Assembly: GCA_029747015.1 (NCBI GenBank)
Contig: JAKOGI010000005.1
Location: forward strand, 1,415,691-1,479,690
DNA length: 64,000 bases
Direction of reading: 5' to 3'
DNA from: Carnegiea gigantea
Taxonomy: Eukaryota > Streptophyta > Magnoliopsida > Caryophyllales > Cactaceae
Below the pieces are notes generated by a model. It ran no database searches, was not told the DNA's origin, and saw only the letters and a program-made list of their open reading frames with translations. The position numbers and the translations under genes were made by a program. How positions within the stretch are numbered: the first letter of the stretch is position 1; the number at the start of each line of letters is the position of its first letter. Shown piece by piece: positions 35,901-47,836 of the stretch.

Positions 35901-38762
35901 AGAAGATATTGATGTCCACTGTACTTATGATTATTCTATCCTGTCTTGGACTTAAAACATACATCTCAATAAAATTACAAGGGCTTATGTAATCCCCCCA
36001 ACCCCTCTCCAAAATTGTTAATTGTAACAGAAACTTTAACCCTTATATCAGTTCTAACGTTGATTTGTAACCCGAAATTCTATTTTGCAGTTCGGTCCTC
36101 TAATGAGTCAGTTCATGCCCATGCTAGAAGGAACTCCAGGATATTCGATGGCTAGTAACTTATCAGGTAGGACCCTAATTCATCGCCAGGATCCTTTGTA
36201 TGTGTATTTCCTTTTCCATTATCAGTAGGGTGTTTCTGTAGCAATTCTAGATGCCATTTACGTCTCTATATTCTGCTAGCAATGAGCTGGAGTCTGTCGG
36301 TCACCACCTGGTGTGACGTGTTTGGGATTCAAAAAAAACGTACTTTAATTGCATTTAGATTGTGTGAGGCACTTGCTGAAATAATAATCTGGAATTTAGG
36401 ATGGATAATCTGAACCCATATTGCCAACCACCCTGGCAAGGCACGGTTCGGGTATTGTTTGACTTGAATAGTGCAGCAAGTGGTTTTCACAATTAGCTTT
36501 GGTTGATGTACAAGAAAAATCAGGATTCAGTATGTGAATTCCTCCAGGCGAAATGTCCCTTAATGTCATGGAAGTCCATCTCCATCACAAGGAACACTTT
36601 GCGGCTCCTTGGAACCAGCAATTTTGTGATACAAGTTTCACATTATGCTAATGATCACTGTAACTTTAAGGGTTTGTGTGTTGATGACGGGAAAATGTTC
36701 ATGTTTTTCTAGTAAGACATGATTATGTTTAAATTGTCCATGCCTGTGCTCAGCAACTGGATTTTCTCAGGCCATCATGCTTATCTTACCTTTCTTGGGT
36801 CATAAAATCCTCTCTTTTCTTTGTTGGTATTCTGGTCCTTCAGTTTTTTGCCTGAAGCGCTAGATATGATTCAGTGTTAGTGCATGGAGATTTCCTAATG
36901 GCTTTCTTGTCAATGCTGCAATATAGGAGATGCATTGAAGATGCTCAGTGATGCAGCTGGAACAATAATACCAGACAACATTGACCCAGAGTTGCTCGCT
37001 TCAATGGCTCAATTTGCTGATCAGTTCCCTTTTGTGATGAATGAGGTACCTTGCTGCAAACTTGTAGTTCTGTTGAATAATTCATCATGCTATTTATAAT
37101 TATTTCAGAAGAATTAGAGTACTTGTAGTAGTCAGAAAATGTTGTCTCATCGCACATTGTCAGCATTAGGCATCTTAACTTCATAGATCAAACTCTTCAT
37201 TTCGCCACCAGTAACCATTCTAGATCCGACACCGACTGGAACTTTGGCACTTCATTTTAGAATTAAAGCGTGTAAGATTTCAATTAGGGGGGGGCAGACC
37301 TCTAGATATCTAGCAGTGTCAAGCACCCATAATTAAGTCCAAATGTCCAATTAACATAGTCTTTGAGATCCTCTAGCTTACGGTGGTGTTGTTTTGGAAT
37401 TTTGAATTTCTAATCTTGATTCATCACTTGTTATACTCTTATTAGGTTAGACAGGGAGTAACTGAGTTCCGGCCGACACCAGCAGAAAATCGTCAGCGCT
37501 TTAGGAGCTCATACAATGTCAAGCACACATTGCTGGTATGTAAGGTTTTCATATTACTGCGGTTCTGTTAACCCAATGAGTTGTTTATATTTGGGGTGGT
37601 GTTTGTTTCAGGTGAAGTTCAGTGTTGATCCCATTGATGAGACAGATATCCTTGAAGAGACTCTTAAACCACGGGTTCAGGCCATTGGCGGGACACTCGA
37701 GAAGGTCCAACTGAGTGGCAACCATCTCACACCTTGCGCCCAGGTAACCTTCTTTTGGAATTGCTATTTCTTCAGTAGCGCATCCCTACAGCCTTGGGAA
37801 ATTTGGCTGTTTATATCTCTATTGCTTTCTGAATCATTTGAGCTTTGAAAATCAGGATTGTTTTCCTATCAAAAGAGGGAAAAAAGGTGGAGGCCAAACG
37901 CCCAGAATTCCTTTGTCTTTCTACTGAATGAACTGAAAAACACATTATGCTGATCAATCTCCCATGCGGTCTCGTCACTTGGGACAGGTTAACTTTAGAT
38001 TGGGTCACAGACTCGGGGGGTATTTCGGGTTTGTGTCTGCTATTGATTTGCAAAATATGAGAAAGTGTAATTAACGTTCCTATCAAATCAGGAAAAGAGT
38101 ATACAATTAATTGTGTTCAGGCAAATCCTGAGTCAGTTCATGAAAGAAGTTTGGGTTAGTTCTTTATGAGTTGAGTTGATTCAAGCTTGGGTGAAAACTC
38201 AGTTGCCTGTTTTAGGTTTGAATTGGATCTACTGTTCACTAGTTCAAGTTTGCTAGTTTGCCCGGTTTAGTTCCAAGTTGTCTTGTCAAGCATGCGTGTT
38301 TCATTTGAAGAATGTTTTGTGTGAACTCTTGAGACCCCCCCCCCGGGGCCCCCCGAACTCTACACCCGTTGTCATGACCCGTGTCCCCTGAAAAAACCAA
38401 CCCCATCTCAAGGCTCCAACTCAGATTAATTCTTACACTCTTAACCCTTCTGAGCATTTTGTGATTGTTCTTAGTTACACTCAAATTCTCCCCCTAGATC
38501 ACTGAACACTAGTTACATCTTTTTTGTTTTCTTCCATTAAGAATAGTAATTACTAATGCACGTGCATGGACAAGTGAAGTAGCTTCTTGTGTTTACAATG
38601 TTGTTTGGCTAATTTGGCATGGATCAGGATCCAAGTTGGCAAGTAGGTGACCAGTACACACCTGTAGATGCCATTGCTCAAGGCCTTAAATCTGCTTCGC
38701 TCAGTGACACCAAAACTCTAGCCCAAACCCTAAGCAATTGGTTTCGACGTTTAGAAGCCTAA
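32993..38762 (+). CDS. DUF1350 protein, plastid-targeted alpha/beta-hydrolase-like
   Basis: Nine exons: 32993-33333, 33965-34168, 34927-34984, 35106-35168, 36091-36166, 36927-37045, 37446-37535, 37612-37743 and 38628-38762. They are phase-consistent and encode 405 aa. The first about 45 residues are rich in serine and poor in acid, as in chloroplast transit peptides. The family signature RAIIEFLGGAFIGA is followed by YLVELLAKEGFLVVLVPY. The motif GHSNG (residues 180-184) fits a nucleophile elbow with Ser182. His355 in SGNHLTPC and Asp323 in FSVDP are candidates for the rest of a triad. The family (Arabidopsis At5g47860) is conserved from cyanobacteria to plants, with no established substrate. 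The acceptor at 33965 was chosen because it gives SYLVELL in frame with exon 1. Confidence 0.9.
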
Positions 38763-40258
38763 GACATCAGAGTTCCGTGCTTTCACGACGATTCGTTTCT
38801 CGAGAGGGAAAATGCTCTGAGCACATACTTGCAGCATCAGGTGCAGGACACTCTGAATTTCTCTGATCTTAATGCCTAATTGTTGATGTTATGTACACAG
38901 AATCAATGTGAAGTACTGAAGTGTATAAGATAGCTAGAAAGTTTTGTTTTTTTTAATTTACTTTTTTTGGGGGTTTGGGGGGGGGGGGTGTGGTTGTTTG
39001 TATGGGTGCTATAGGTTAGCTCTTTAGGTTCACATTTTGATGTATTAATTTGGATTTTGGATTGTTCTTAAATTGTATCAAATATTATGTGGAATCTTTC
39101 GGATTATTACTTGTCAAATGAAAACAAAAGAATTGTCAAATGAAAGCAAAAGAATCAAACTAAATGAATGATATTCTAGAGTCTTGTCTATATAAGATGT
39201 ATTGAGCAAATGTATTATTTTTGTCTGATGCTAAATATTGAAGACATTGACTGTTTATATTTTTTTCGTTTGTAGGGCAAGAAATAGAGCTTCTCTTCAA
39301 TTTGCATATTATTATTTTTGCCAAAAACATCAATTTCAATATCATACATGCATATGCAAGCACATCTAGTGTCAACCGGTCTGCCCTATCAATGGTCAGC
39401 TGCATTTTCCTATTGCATGAAGAAAGGGTTTTTCTTTTTTTTTTTGGGGGGGGGGGGGGTGGGGGAGCAATTGGGATTTTTAAAATTTTTGGTTAGCAAT
39501 TGGGATTTGTTTTATTTTTTCCTTAAAGTAATATTCTAGTGTGTCCTAGTAATTGGTGTTTCAATATGATAAGTCAGCATCCCAAAATAGACCACTTTGG
39601 TTGGCGATCAGGGATGCTTGAAGGGTTCTTCAAAAATCTACATTAAAGAAAATATTCTTCATTTAATTTTGCTTGTTAGAGAGCTACAATTTATCTCTTG
39701 TTTTGATTCTTCTTTTGAGAATCAAAAGCATCGTTTTAAGTTGTCTTAAAAGTAATGCTTCTTTTGAAAATTAGCCAATATGTGTAATTTCAGTACTGTT
39801 TTTATCTCATTTATGTCAAAAAAGATATCTATATGTTTAATTATAAATGCAAACAAATATTTGGAGAGATTGATAACATATTTTATGCACAAACGTACCT
39901 GTTAACAAGTGACCTCAAGTTATATGGTACCCATATTGATTTTGAACAACCGAAGTTTCACATTTGTCGAACTCCTTATATTTTGGAATAGCATAATTCG
40001 TCTCAATTTTAAATTAGCATCATCAAACTTAATTATTACAAATATAAACAAGTCAAAAAAATCTAAAGCCTCAAACCATCCTAATAAAAAATAAAAAAAT
40101 AAAAAAATAAAATGAAAGTTTGATTAAAAAGTAGGGGGGGGGGAAAAGGAGAGAAAACCCATAGTTTTCCCCCTATCGATCCTCAATTTAGGGGAAATTA
40201 TTTCTTTTTGTTTTGAAAAAAGTCCATGAGGAGCAGAGGATAAATTTACCGATGCAAG

Positions 40259-40289
<31 letters not shown>

Positions 40290-40310
40290 GAAAAAAAAAA
40301 AAAAAAACCC

Positions 40311-40344
<34 letters not shown>

Positions 40345-40440
40345 GAAAAGCCCCAAAGATGGGTTAAGTACACAGAGCCCACCATCCAGAATCAAGAGAT
40401 TGATTCATTCAACGGAATTGAAATTCAAACCCAAGATTGT
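38763..40440. other. 3' UTR and spacer with homopolymers
   Basis: The first about 300 bases are probable 3' UTR. A T-run then G-run tract lies at 39434-39460. An 80-base block at about 40261-40338 is almost only A, broken by GGG and CCC. No gene is seen. Confidence 0.5.
40261..40338 (+). repeat. A-rich homopolymer block broken by GGG and CCC
   Basis: About 27 A, GGG, about 18 A, CCC, then about 28 A, just upstream of the SNAP33-like transcript leader. It could act as a nucleosome-free promoter element, or be an assembly or polymerase artefact. Confidence 0.8.
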
Positions 40441-41563
40441 TGAATCTTCTCCTCCCAAAAGCCAAGCACATTTCCAGTTTTTGGGGTTGAGTTTTAGAGG
40501 AGAGAGAAAGAGCGTACCCAAGTCAAGAAGGAAGAAGAAGTCATCTCTTTCAACTCTGCGATTTCTTCCTAACTTCCCAGATTTTGTTCAACCAGTTTTT
40601 GCCCCGTGTATATCTTCCCGTTCCCACTAATTTCACCATCCCAGCATCCCCTTCTTCTTATCGTTCTCTCTCCTTCTTTCTTAACTGCTAAGCTATCAAT
40701 CCCCCCTCCCCCCACCATAAATCTGTTCACCCTTCTGTTTCTTGCAGAAATTCTATCCACTTTGCGTTGTGATTCAGGTACTTTTGCTCTTTTTTTTTTC
40801 CTGGGTTTTTTTGGTTTCGTTGTTTATGGGGTTGGAAATAGTGATTCAAGTGTCTCAATTCAAAATTATGCTGGTTTTGCTTTCTGGGTTTGATTTGTAG
40901 CTTATTGATTTAAGTTGACGATGATCTGAGCATAGATTGTGCTTTTTTCTTGAAGTGATTGTGGTATTCTGATTGAATTTTGAGTTTTTAATGCTGCTTG
41001 AAGTAATTTGGACATTAAAGCGGTTTTCTTATGTGGGTTTTATGCGCCAAGCTCGTGTTTTGCGGTTGCTGATATATTAATTTAGACTTTTAAGTCATTG
41101 AAATCTTGCTTGCTTGTGTTTGTTCGAGTTTTTTGTTTGTTAATTTCTTTACTATTGAGCGAGGGGCTGATTGGAATGTTGTAATTCAAAATTCAACTCC
41201 AATATGCATGCTATGGCCTGGTTGTTGGTGAACTTAATCTTGGCTTAGCGTATGATTTTTTTGTTCGGTGACTCAGTTGATTAGTACCAAGACCCCCCCC
41301 CCCAAAAAAAAACAAAAACTTTCTCCTGGAAGTCAATATATATTCTGGTCGTGACATTTTATCTTTAGTTGTATGTTTATGCCGTGGATTTCATCTAGAG
41401 AATTGACATTTCATACTTCATAATATGCTGTCTTATATAGTTTGTTGCTGCTGCTGCTTCTCTTGCTTTGCACCAGGGTAATTGCAGATTTTTGTATAGT
41501 CGCTGTGCATTGAAAATCCGGCATTCTTAACCCATACTTCATTGATCATTATCCCATTTCATA

Positions 41564-44173
41564 ATGATTGGTTTCAAGAACTCCCCGTTACATAGGTTTG
41601 CTAAGCCTAGTTCTGCAGGCCGTACAGCTTCCAGTAAGGAAGCCTATAATCCTTTTGGTTCTGATGATGAATCAGATAAGAAGCCGAGTCGGAAAACCCC
41701 ACCAAAACCCTCTTCTGTTCCTTCACAGAATATATCTTCACAGAATATATCAAATTCTAGCATGACTAACCCTTTTGATGATGATATCGAGGATGGAGAG
41801 AATGCAGCAACATCATCTGCTTCTAAATTCTCCTTCACCTATGCACAAAGAAACAAGTACAAGAACGATTTCCATGATTCAGGAGGGGTGGACAGTCAAA
41901 GCGTGGAGGAACTAGAGAACTATGCTGTTTACAAGTCTGAAGAGACTACCAAGACGGTTAACAATTGTTTGAAGATTGCTGAGGACATAAGGGAAGATGC
42001 TACTAAAACATTGGTGACTCTCCATCAGCAAGGAGAACAAATTGTGAAAACCCATGAGGAGGCGGCAAATATAGACTACGATTTAAGTCGGGTACAGTTC
42101 TCTTATTCACATATGCAGCAAGAAAACTAGCTTATGATATATGTAGTAGGAAAATCTTCTCATCTTCAAAAATTGGATATGATTGGCTTGCATGCTTACT
42201 TGGTGAGACTAGCTTATAGTCTTTGCAAGTATATCAGGTGCATCTCATTTGGAATTTCAGTCCCTAATTGTCTGTCCCTGCTTCAGTTAGAAGTTAAAAA
42301 AGTGAAGTGTTCTTATTTGTAACGGTTCAACCCCCCCCCTCCCCAACCTCAAAAAAAAACAGAGCAAGGAGAAATGGATCCATAGAGAGGACACCATAAG
42401 CAAGAAACTGCTTCAAAAATGTAAATGTATCTTATGTGCTTTGTGTTCCCTGCCTCTTGTGCACATCATATCCCATAAAAATTAGTGGATGCTGCTACAT
42501 GATTAGCCCAAGAAATTGCGTACTTGTGGCCTTATATGTGGATAATTTTCTTTTTCTATTGACATGCAAATGATGTGACTATACATTCTTAATTCTTTGG
42601 AACTTTTTATATACATACAGTAGTGGCAAATGGCAATATCACATTTGATCACTCAACGGAGAAATAATGTACATATATTGTATGTGTGTACAATATTTAT
42701 GCTCGGTTTTACCTAGAAGATTCTATCTCTCTGCAATTTGGTCATATCTTTGAGTCATAAATGTGGGCTATGCTTCTTTCATTATTTCATGGTTGTATGG
42801 GAAACTTTGGCAGTTGCTTTGGAATTTTCAAGGTTGAAGCCTCATTCACTCTTTTGAATGGTTTCAGGCGGAAAAGCTCTTAGGAAGTCTAGGAGGTCTC
42901 TTCTCTAGGACTTGGAAGCCCAAGAAGACTCCCCCAGTTAAAGGACCTGTCATGTTGAGAGGTTTGTGTTGTGTTATCTCAGGAATAGAGCTACAGCTTT
43001 AAGGTCACTTGCAGCTGATAGACATAGACTTCATTGTGAACAGATGATCCTGTCAGGAGTAAGGGCCATCACTTGGAGCAGAGGGAGAAGCTGGGATTGA
43101 CATCTGCTCCAAATGGGCGTTCAAAATCTCGAACTCCACCGCCTGAGCCCACGAATGCATTGCAAAAAGTTGAGGTTTGTGTATTTTCTTTTCCTTCTCG
43201 TGTCCTTTTCTTCGCCCTCTCTCTCGTTTTTTAATTTTTCAGCCTCCCCTTCGGTTTGCGTAACTGTTCTAGCATTTACTTTTATTAATCAATAGGGCAG
43301 CATGCATGTGTGAAAATTTTCAGCTTTTAGTGTTTGCAATCGTAATGGTTAGCTGGGTGGTATGGGCTAAGCTAGCCATGTCTCACTTCGCCTTACAAGA
43401 ATCATGGGCCTAGCTGAGTTGGTAATTCTAGATCCCTTGGCGTATTTCAACTGGCTCACCAGGTTGAATCATGTTTGTCCAAGCAGTACACCTTATTTGG
43501 AATGTTTTTGCTTTCCTCAAAATACTAGCCCACATTGGGCCGATTGTGAATTGGTCCTGCCAGCGAAGCAGGTCTGAATCTGTGAGTTAAACTGAATGAA
43601 GCTGCAAACCCATGAACAACTGAACCTGCTTGCCTTGCTTCTTATGCTAAACCAAGTTAATCAACTCCAGTGACCCCACCTGGTTTTGTCCTTGACCTTC
43701 ACAGAGCTGGGCTAGACTGTATTTTTTTTCCTTCGCTGTCTATTTCTTTCTAATTCCTTTGCAATCATGCGAAACAGGTGGAAAAGGTAAAGCAAGATGA
43801 TGCCCTCTCAGACCTGAGTGACATTCTAGGCGAGCTGAAGGGCATGGCTCTCGACATGGGATCTGAGATTGAGCGGTCAGTCTTATATTCATGGCCAATA
43901 CTTCAGCCTTCTTTTAGTCTCTTTTAAGACTTGACACCCCCCTCACCCCAAAAAAAACCAAAAAAAAAAAAAAACACTTTGGCAGGAAGGTCCCGAGTTC
44001 TGAGGACCATCTTTGATACCCTTGACCCATCCCTGACATGCCCTGTTTGTCTATTTCTGTTTACCTTCTCCAGGCAAAACAAAGCATTGGATGGCCTTGA
44101 TGATGATGTGCACGTGTTGAATGAGAGGGTTAGATGCGCCAACCAACGCGGTCGCCGGTTGCTGGGGAAATGA
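41564..44173 (+). CDS. SNAP33: SNAP25-type Qb+Qc SNARE, SNAP33 homologue
   Basis: Exons 41564-42091, 42868-42961, 43044-43174, 43778-43875 and 44074-44173 encode 316 aa, the usual length. NPF motifs near the N-terminus (YNPFGSDDESD, MTNPFDDD) and NDFHDSGGVDSQSVEELENYAVYK match plant SNAP33. The Qb helix (about residues 125-176) ends with TLHQQGEQIVKTHEEA, carrying the central-layer glutamine region. The linker has KLLGSLGGLFSRTWKPKKT. The Qc helix lies at the C-terminus (DILGELKGMALDMGSEIE...RGRRLLGK). There is no transmembrane segment, as expected. The protein pairs with syntaxins such as KNOLLE or PEN1 and VAMPs in plasma-membrane and cell-plate fusion. A 5'-UTR intron starting at 40778 (GATTCAG|GTACTT) is likely. 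Confidence 0.95.
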
Positions 44174-46165
44174 GGATGTGAAAGTGATTAACTACCCCAC
44201 AGGAAGCGACCCTGTTCTTGTATCAGAGCTAGTAGTTTTGTTGGTGTTTTGGCTGAATCATATAATTCTGGGAAAGGGTGGATAGGGAGGGGATTATTTG
44301 AACTTCAAGATACCTTGTTTCTTTGCTTGATTGTGTTCGAATGATATTGTTTTCTTTACCCATTTGCAAGAGAGCAATTTGCCTCTTCCACTTTCTATGT
44401 TGCTTATCCTTGGTTATCCTGCAAATTATATGGCATCCCCGGTTCATAGTCCCTGGTTACAATTTATAGTATTTAAAAAAAAAAAATTCGTACAACTCTC
44501 CTATTATCAGACAGTCTCTGTAAAATTTTCTTTAGAAAAGAACTGTCAATATGACATGTATTCGGGTTATCATTTATAGTAAATCCTCTCTTTCAAAATT
44601 CTGAAACCCTCTTAGTATTAGGCAGTATTTAGGTGTAAGGTAAATTACAAGTGCCAGTGATCAGCTTCCCAGGCCGGCAATTGCCACTATGGGGTTGGAA
44701 TCCGAGTTGGAGTACTCTTATGTTGGGTCAAAAATAAACCCTAGCTTGCCAAATGCCACTTTGGGTTTTGAATACGGGTTGGAGTGCTCTTATGCTGGGT
44801 CAACAATGAACCCTAGCTTGATGTCTCCACACCTCTGATACTATACAGTGTCAGTTACTTTCAATATGCGAGCATCATTTTTTTTAATGTGGCATACTTG
44901 GGGGCGGATCCAAATTGTAAACAATGGCACAATGGGCACTGGCAATTGTTAACGAAAGTCAACCGTTATTAGTACTATCAAATTTTGGAAAACTTCAACA
45001 TAAAAGTTATTGTACAAAATTTCTGAGTCCGCCAAAAAAATAAGTTAGTGTTAGTATCGTACTCATAGTACTTATCACAATTTCCAATGATGTAAGCACC
45101 GAACTGTCTGCATTACGCTTTACCTTAATTAACTTCCCAAAATCTTACATTAATTCAATAAACTTGTTCACAAAACCAATATTGTTTTATTTTTTAAAAT
45201 TGGATTTTGTTTCTCAGGCAACCCGCAGACTGTGGGCCTCCAATATGTAGCAGCACAGGACAAAAATTAATAGTATTAATCGTAAATGGTTAATCTATTG
45301 CTTTTGAGGAAAAGGGGAAAAGTTAAATATTTCTCTTGATACTTTGAGACCAATTACGATTTGACCTAAAATTGCATGGTGAGATTATGAGCGAACGATT
45401 TGAGAGGAAGAAGAAGGTGGCGCCGTGATCATCGTCTGCTCCGGGTACACTCTCTCTCTCCTCCCCCAAACACCTTCACACCCACATGAAAAAAAGAGCC
45501 CTTTTTTGCAGTATTTAGTTTGGGTTTTGTGCAAGATTCAGTCTTTCATATTGGTTTTTTGACCTTTGTGTTTGTTTAGTACTATTATTATTTGTATGAA
45601 TTGCATTCCATCCAACGTGATTATACCCATCTGGTTTGTTTCTCAAAAATTTATCTGGGGTTCCTTTGTCTTTCTTCTTTTCATGATTTTTTCTCCCCTT
45701 CCTTATTTCTGGGCTTGATTCGTTGCTAGAAGAGTGTATTGATTTCTTTAGAATACTGGGCATGAATCTAATTTCTCTTATGAAAAAGTGCTTTTGTATA
45801 TATTACTCTGTCTGTGTTGTCATGTTGCCATGAGCTTGTTGTATCAATTCTCTGTTTGCATTTTTAAAAATTTGTTTAGCTGTTTAATTTGCTGCATTTG
45901 GGAGATTTGCCACATTTTCTGTGATGAGTGTGACTTGAATTTCTTATAAGTACCTTTTTCTCTGATGAGCATCTTGGGTGTTTTTCTGATTTGTCAGGGA
46001 TCCTAATTTAGGTCGTAATTTACTGATTTTCTCTTTTGGATAGTGCTGTTGTTTGTTTAATTAAGATGCAGTTGGGTCACTTCAATTTGCTTGCTGGAGG
46101 ACTAATTTGTTTGATGTGTTTTGTTTAAATTTCCAGTTCGGAGATATCATTCTGCATAGCAAAGG
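44174..46165. other. Spacer between SNAP33 and UTP18, with UTP18 leader
   Basis: Contains a 72-bp imperfect tandem duplication at 44684-44826. The last part is probably UTP18 promoter and leader: a CT-rich stretch near 45440-45480 and an intron acceptor TTTCCAG before 46138. Confidence 0.5.
44684..44826 (+). repeat. 72-bp tandem duplication
   Basis: Two units begin CCACT(A/T)TGGG at 44684 and 44756. Both contain GGTTGGAGT(A/G)CTCTTATG-like sequence and end with AACCCTAGCTTG. They differ at roughly one base in seven. Confidence 0.8.
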
Positions 46166-47836
46166 ATGACTTTAATTTCTCAAAATGCTATTGTGAAGCA
46201 TCGAGTAAATAAGCAAACAAAGAGGAAGGATGATGAGTCTTACTTGGTAGAAGGCAGTGGTGAGATTGCTGAGAAAGGTGATTCAAATGTTGATACTACG
46301 ATTAGTACGAAGAAGAGGAAGAAAGGGCATAAGGGGGAGGAAGAGCGTTTGCAAGTTGAGGAAGAAATTGAAATGAACCACTTGGGAAATTTTCTGTTTG
46401 GTTCTCTGCTTTCGCCCCTAGAATTTGGGAAGGATGGTCAAAGTGAAGGAGGACTTGGTATCAATGCAGCTGAGTCGGATGACTCAGCTTTGTTTATTTT
46501 GGACCGCTCTGGTGGTAATGCTGTTTCAATGTATGAAGAGGATGCTCGAAATGAAGATTATGATAAGCAGAAAAAGCCAGTTTGGAGGGATGATGAGGAG
46601 GAGAAAACCGTGATTAACATTTCGAAAGTCAATAGGTTGAGGAAGCTGAGGAAGGAAGAAGATGCAACGTTTATATCAGGTTCTGCATATGTTTCAAGGT
46701 TAAGAGCGCAGCATGAGAAGCTGAACCCTAGCACACATTGGGCCAACCTTGATTCGAACCCCAAAGAGTGTAGCTCTGACTCTGATGACGAGTCTGCTGA
46801 AGTTGTCGATGACATTCTTCGAACCAATGAAGAGCTTGTTGTTAAGAGAGGTGCAAAGCTTTTGCCTAGAATGCTGGAGTACTCAAGATTGGTAGATGCT
46901 AATTCAGAAGATCCTTCTGATAGTGCAGTTACTTCCGTCCAGTTCCACAGAAACCATCAATTACTCCTTGCTGGGGGACTAGATAGAAAGTTGAGGTTTT
47001 TCCAGATAGATGGCAAGCTGAACAAAATGATGGATGTCATGTTCTTTGAAGATTGCCCTATTCGTAAAGCAGCTTTCTTACCTAATGGCTCACAAGTGAT
47101 CATATCTGGAAGAAGAAAGTTCTTCTATATCCTTGACATAATCAAGGGAAATGTTGACAAAACCGGACCCTTAACTGGTAGAGATGAAAAGAGCTTAGAA
47201 AAGTTCGAGCTTTCCCCAGACTCCCAAACAATTGCATTCATGGGAAATGAGGGTTACATCTTGTTGGTCTCCTCCAAGACAAAGGAACTAATGGGCACCC
47301 TCAAAATGAATGGGACTGTTCGATCACTGGCTTTCACTAAAGACGGGCGACAACTGCTGAGTTCTGGGGGAGATGGGCAAGTATACTTCTGGGATTTGAG
47401 AACAAGAACTTGCTTGCATAAAGGCATCGATGAAGGCTCAATTAATGAGACTGCTCTTTGCACTTCTCCCGTTGGAAACTTGTTTGCAGCTGGCTCGAGT
47501 AGTGGGATTGTAAACATTTACAGCCAAGAAGAATTCTTAGGGGGTAAGAGGAAACCGATCAAGACCCTAAAGAATCTGACAACTAAGGTCGATTTCCTGA
47601 AGTTCAACCACGATGCCAAAATCTTGGCCATTTGTTCGAGAATGCAGAAGAGCGGCCTAAAGCTGGTTCATATGCCTTCCTTCACTGTCTTTTTGAACTG
47701 GCCTCCTCCAAACAAAACAGTACTGCATCATCCTAGCTGCTTGGATTTTAGTCCTGCTGGTGGGTTCATGGCTGTCGGAAACGAAAAGAGTGGAAGAGTT
47801 CTGCTGTACAGGTTGCATCATTATCAGCAAGCTTAG
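46166..47836 (+). CDS. UTP18: U3 snoRNP WD-repeat protein UTP18
   Basis: One uninterrupted coding exon for 556 aa, the normal family length. The protein is part of the small-subunit processome (UTP-B) that assembles on pre-rRNA in the nucleolus and is needed for 18S rRNA maturation. Residues 1-230 are charged, with lysine-rich stretches (KKRKKGHKG) suiting nucleolar targeting, and contain the family segment HLGNFLFGSLLSP and the conserved AYVSRLRAQHEKLNP. Residues about 240-556 form the beta-propeller, with blades such as ALAFTKDGRQLLSSGGDGQ-like and VYFWDLRT (WD motif) and the closing LDFSPAGGFMAVGNEKSG. The ATG at 46166 is the first in frame. A leader intron is likely, ending just before about 46138. 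Confidence 0.95.
   Translation: MTLISQNAIVKHRVNKQTKRKDDESYLVEGSGEIAEKGDSNVDTTISTKKRKKGHKGEEERLQVEEEIEMNHLGNFLFGSLLSPLEFGKDGQSEGGLGINAAESDDSALFILDRSGGNAVSMYEEDARNEDYDKQKKPVWRDDEEEKTVINISKVNRLRKLRKEEDATFISGSAYVSRLRAQHEKLNPSTHWANLDSNPKECSSDSDDESAEVVDDILRTNEELVVKRGAKLLPRMLEYSRLVDANSEDPSDSAVTSVQFHRNHQLLLAGGLDRKLRFFQIDGKLNKMMDVMFFEDCPIRKAAFLPNGSQVIISGRRKFFYILDIIKGNVDKTGPLTGRDEKSLEKFELSPDSQTIAFMGNEGYILLVSSKTKELMGTLKMNGTVRSLAFTKDGRQLLSSGGDGQVYFWDLRTRTCLHKGIDEGSINETALCTSPVGNLFAAGSSSGIVNIYSQEEFLGGKRKPIKTLKNLTTKVDFLKFNHDAKILAICSRMQKSGLKLVHMPSFTVFLNWPPPNKTVLHHPSCLDFSPAGGFMAVGNEKSGRVLLYRLHHYQQA

Noticed and set aside
35731..35955. ORF in the fourth intron of the DUF1350 gene
   Set aside because: No family match seen and it sits in a long intron whose flanking splice sites are firmly supported.
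40188..40443. Lysine- or phenylalanine-only ORFs
   Set aside because: Translation of the A-rich homopolymer block, not a protein.
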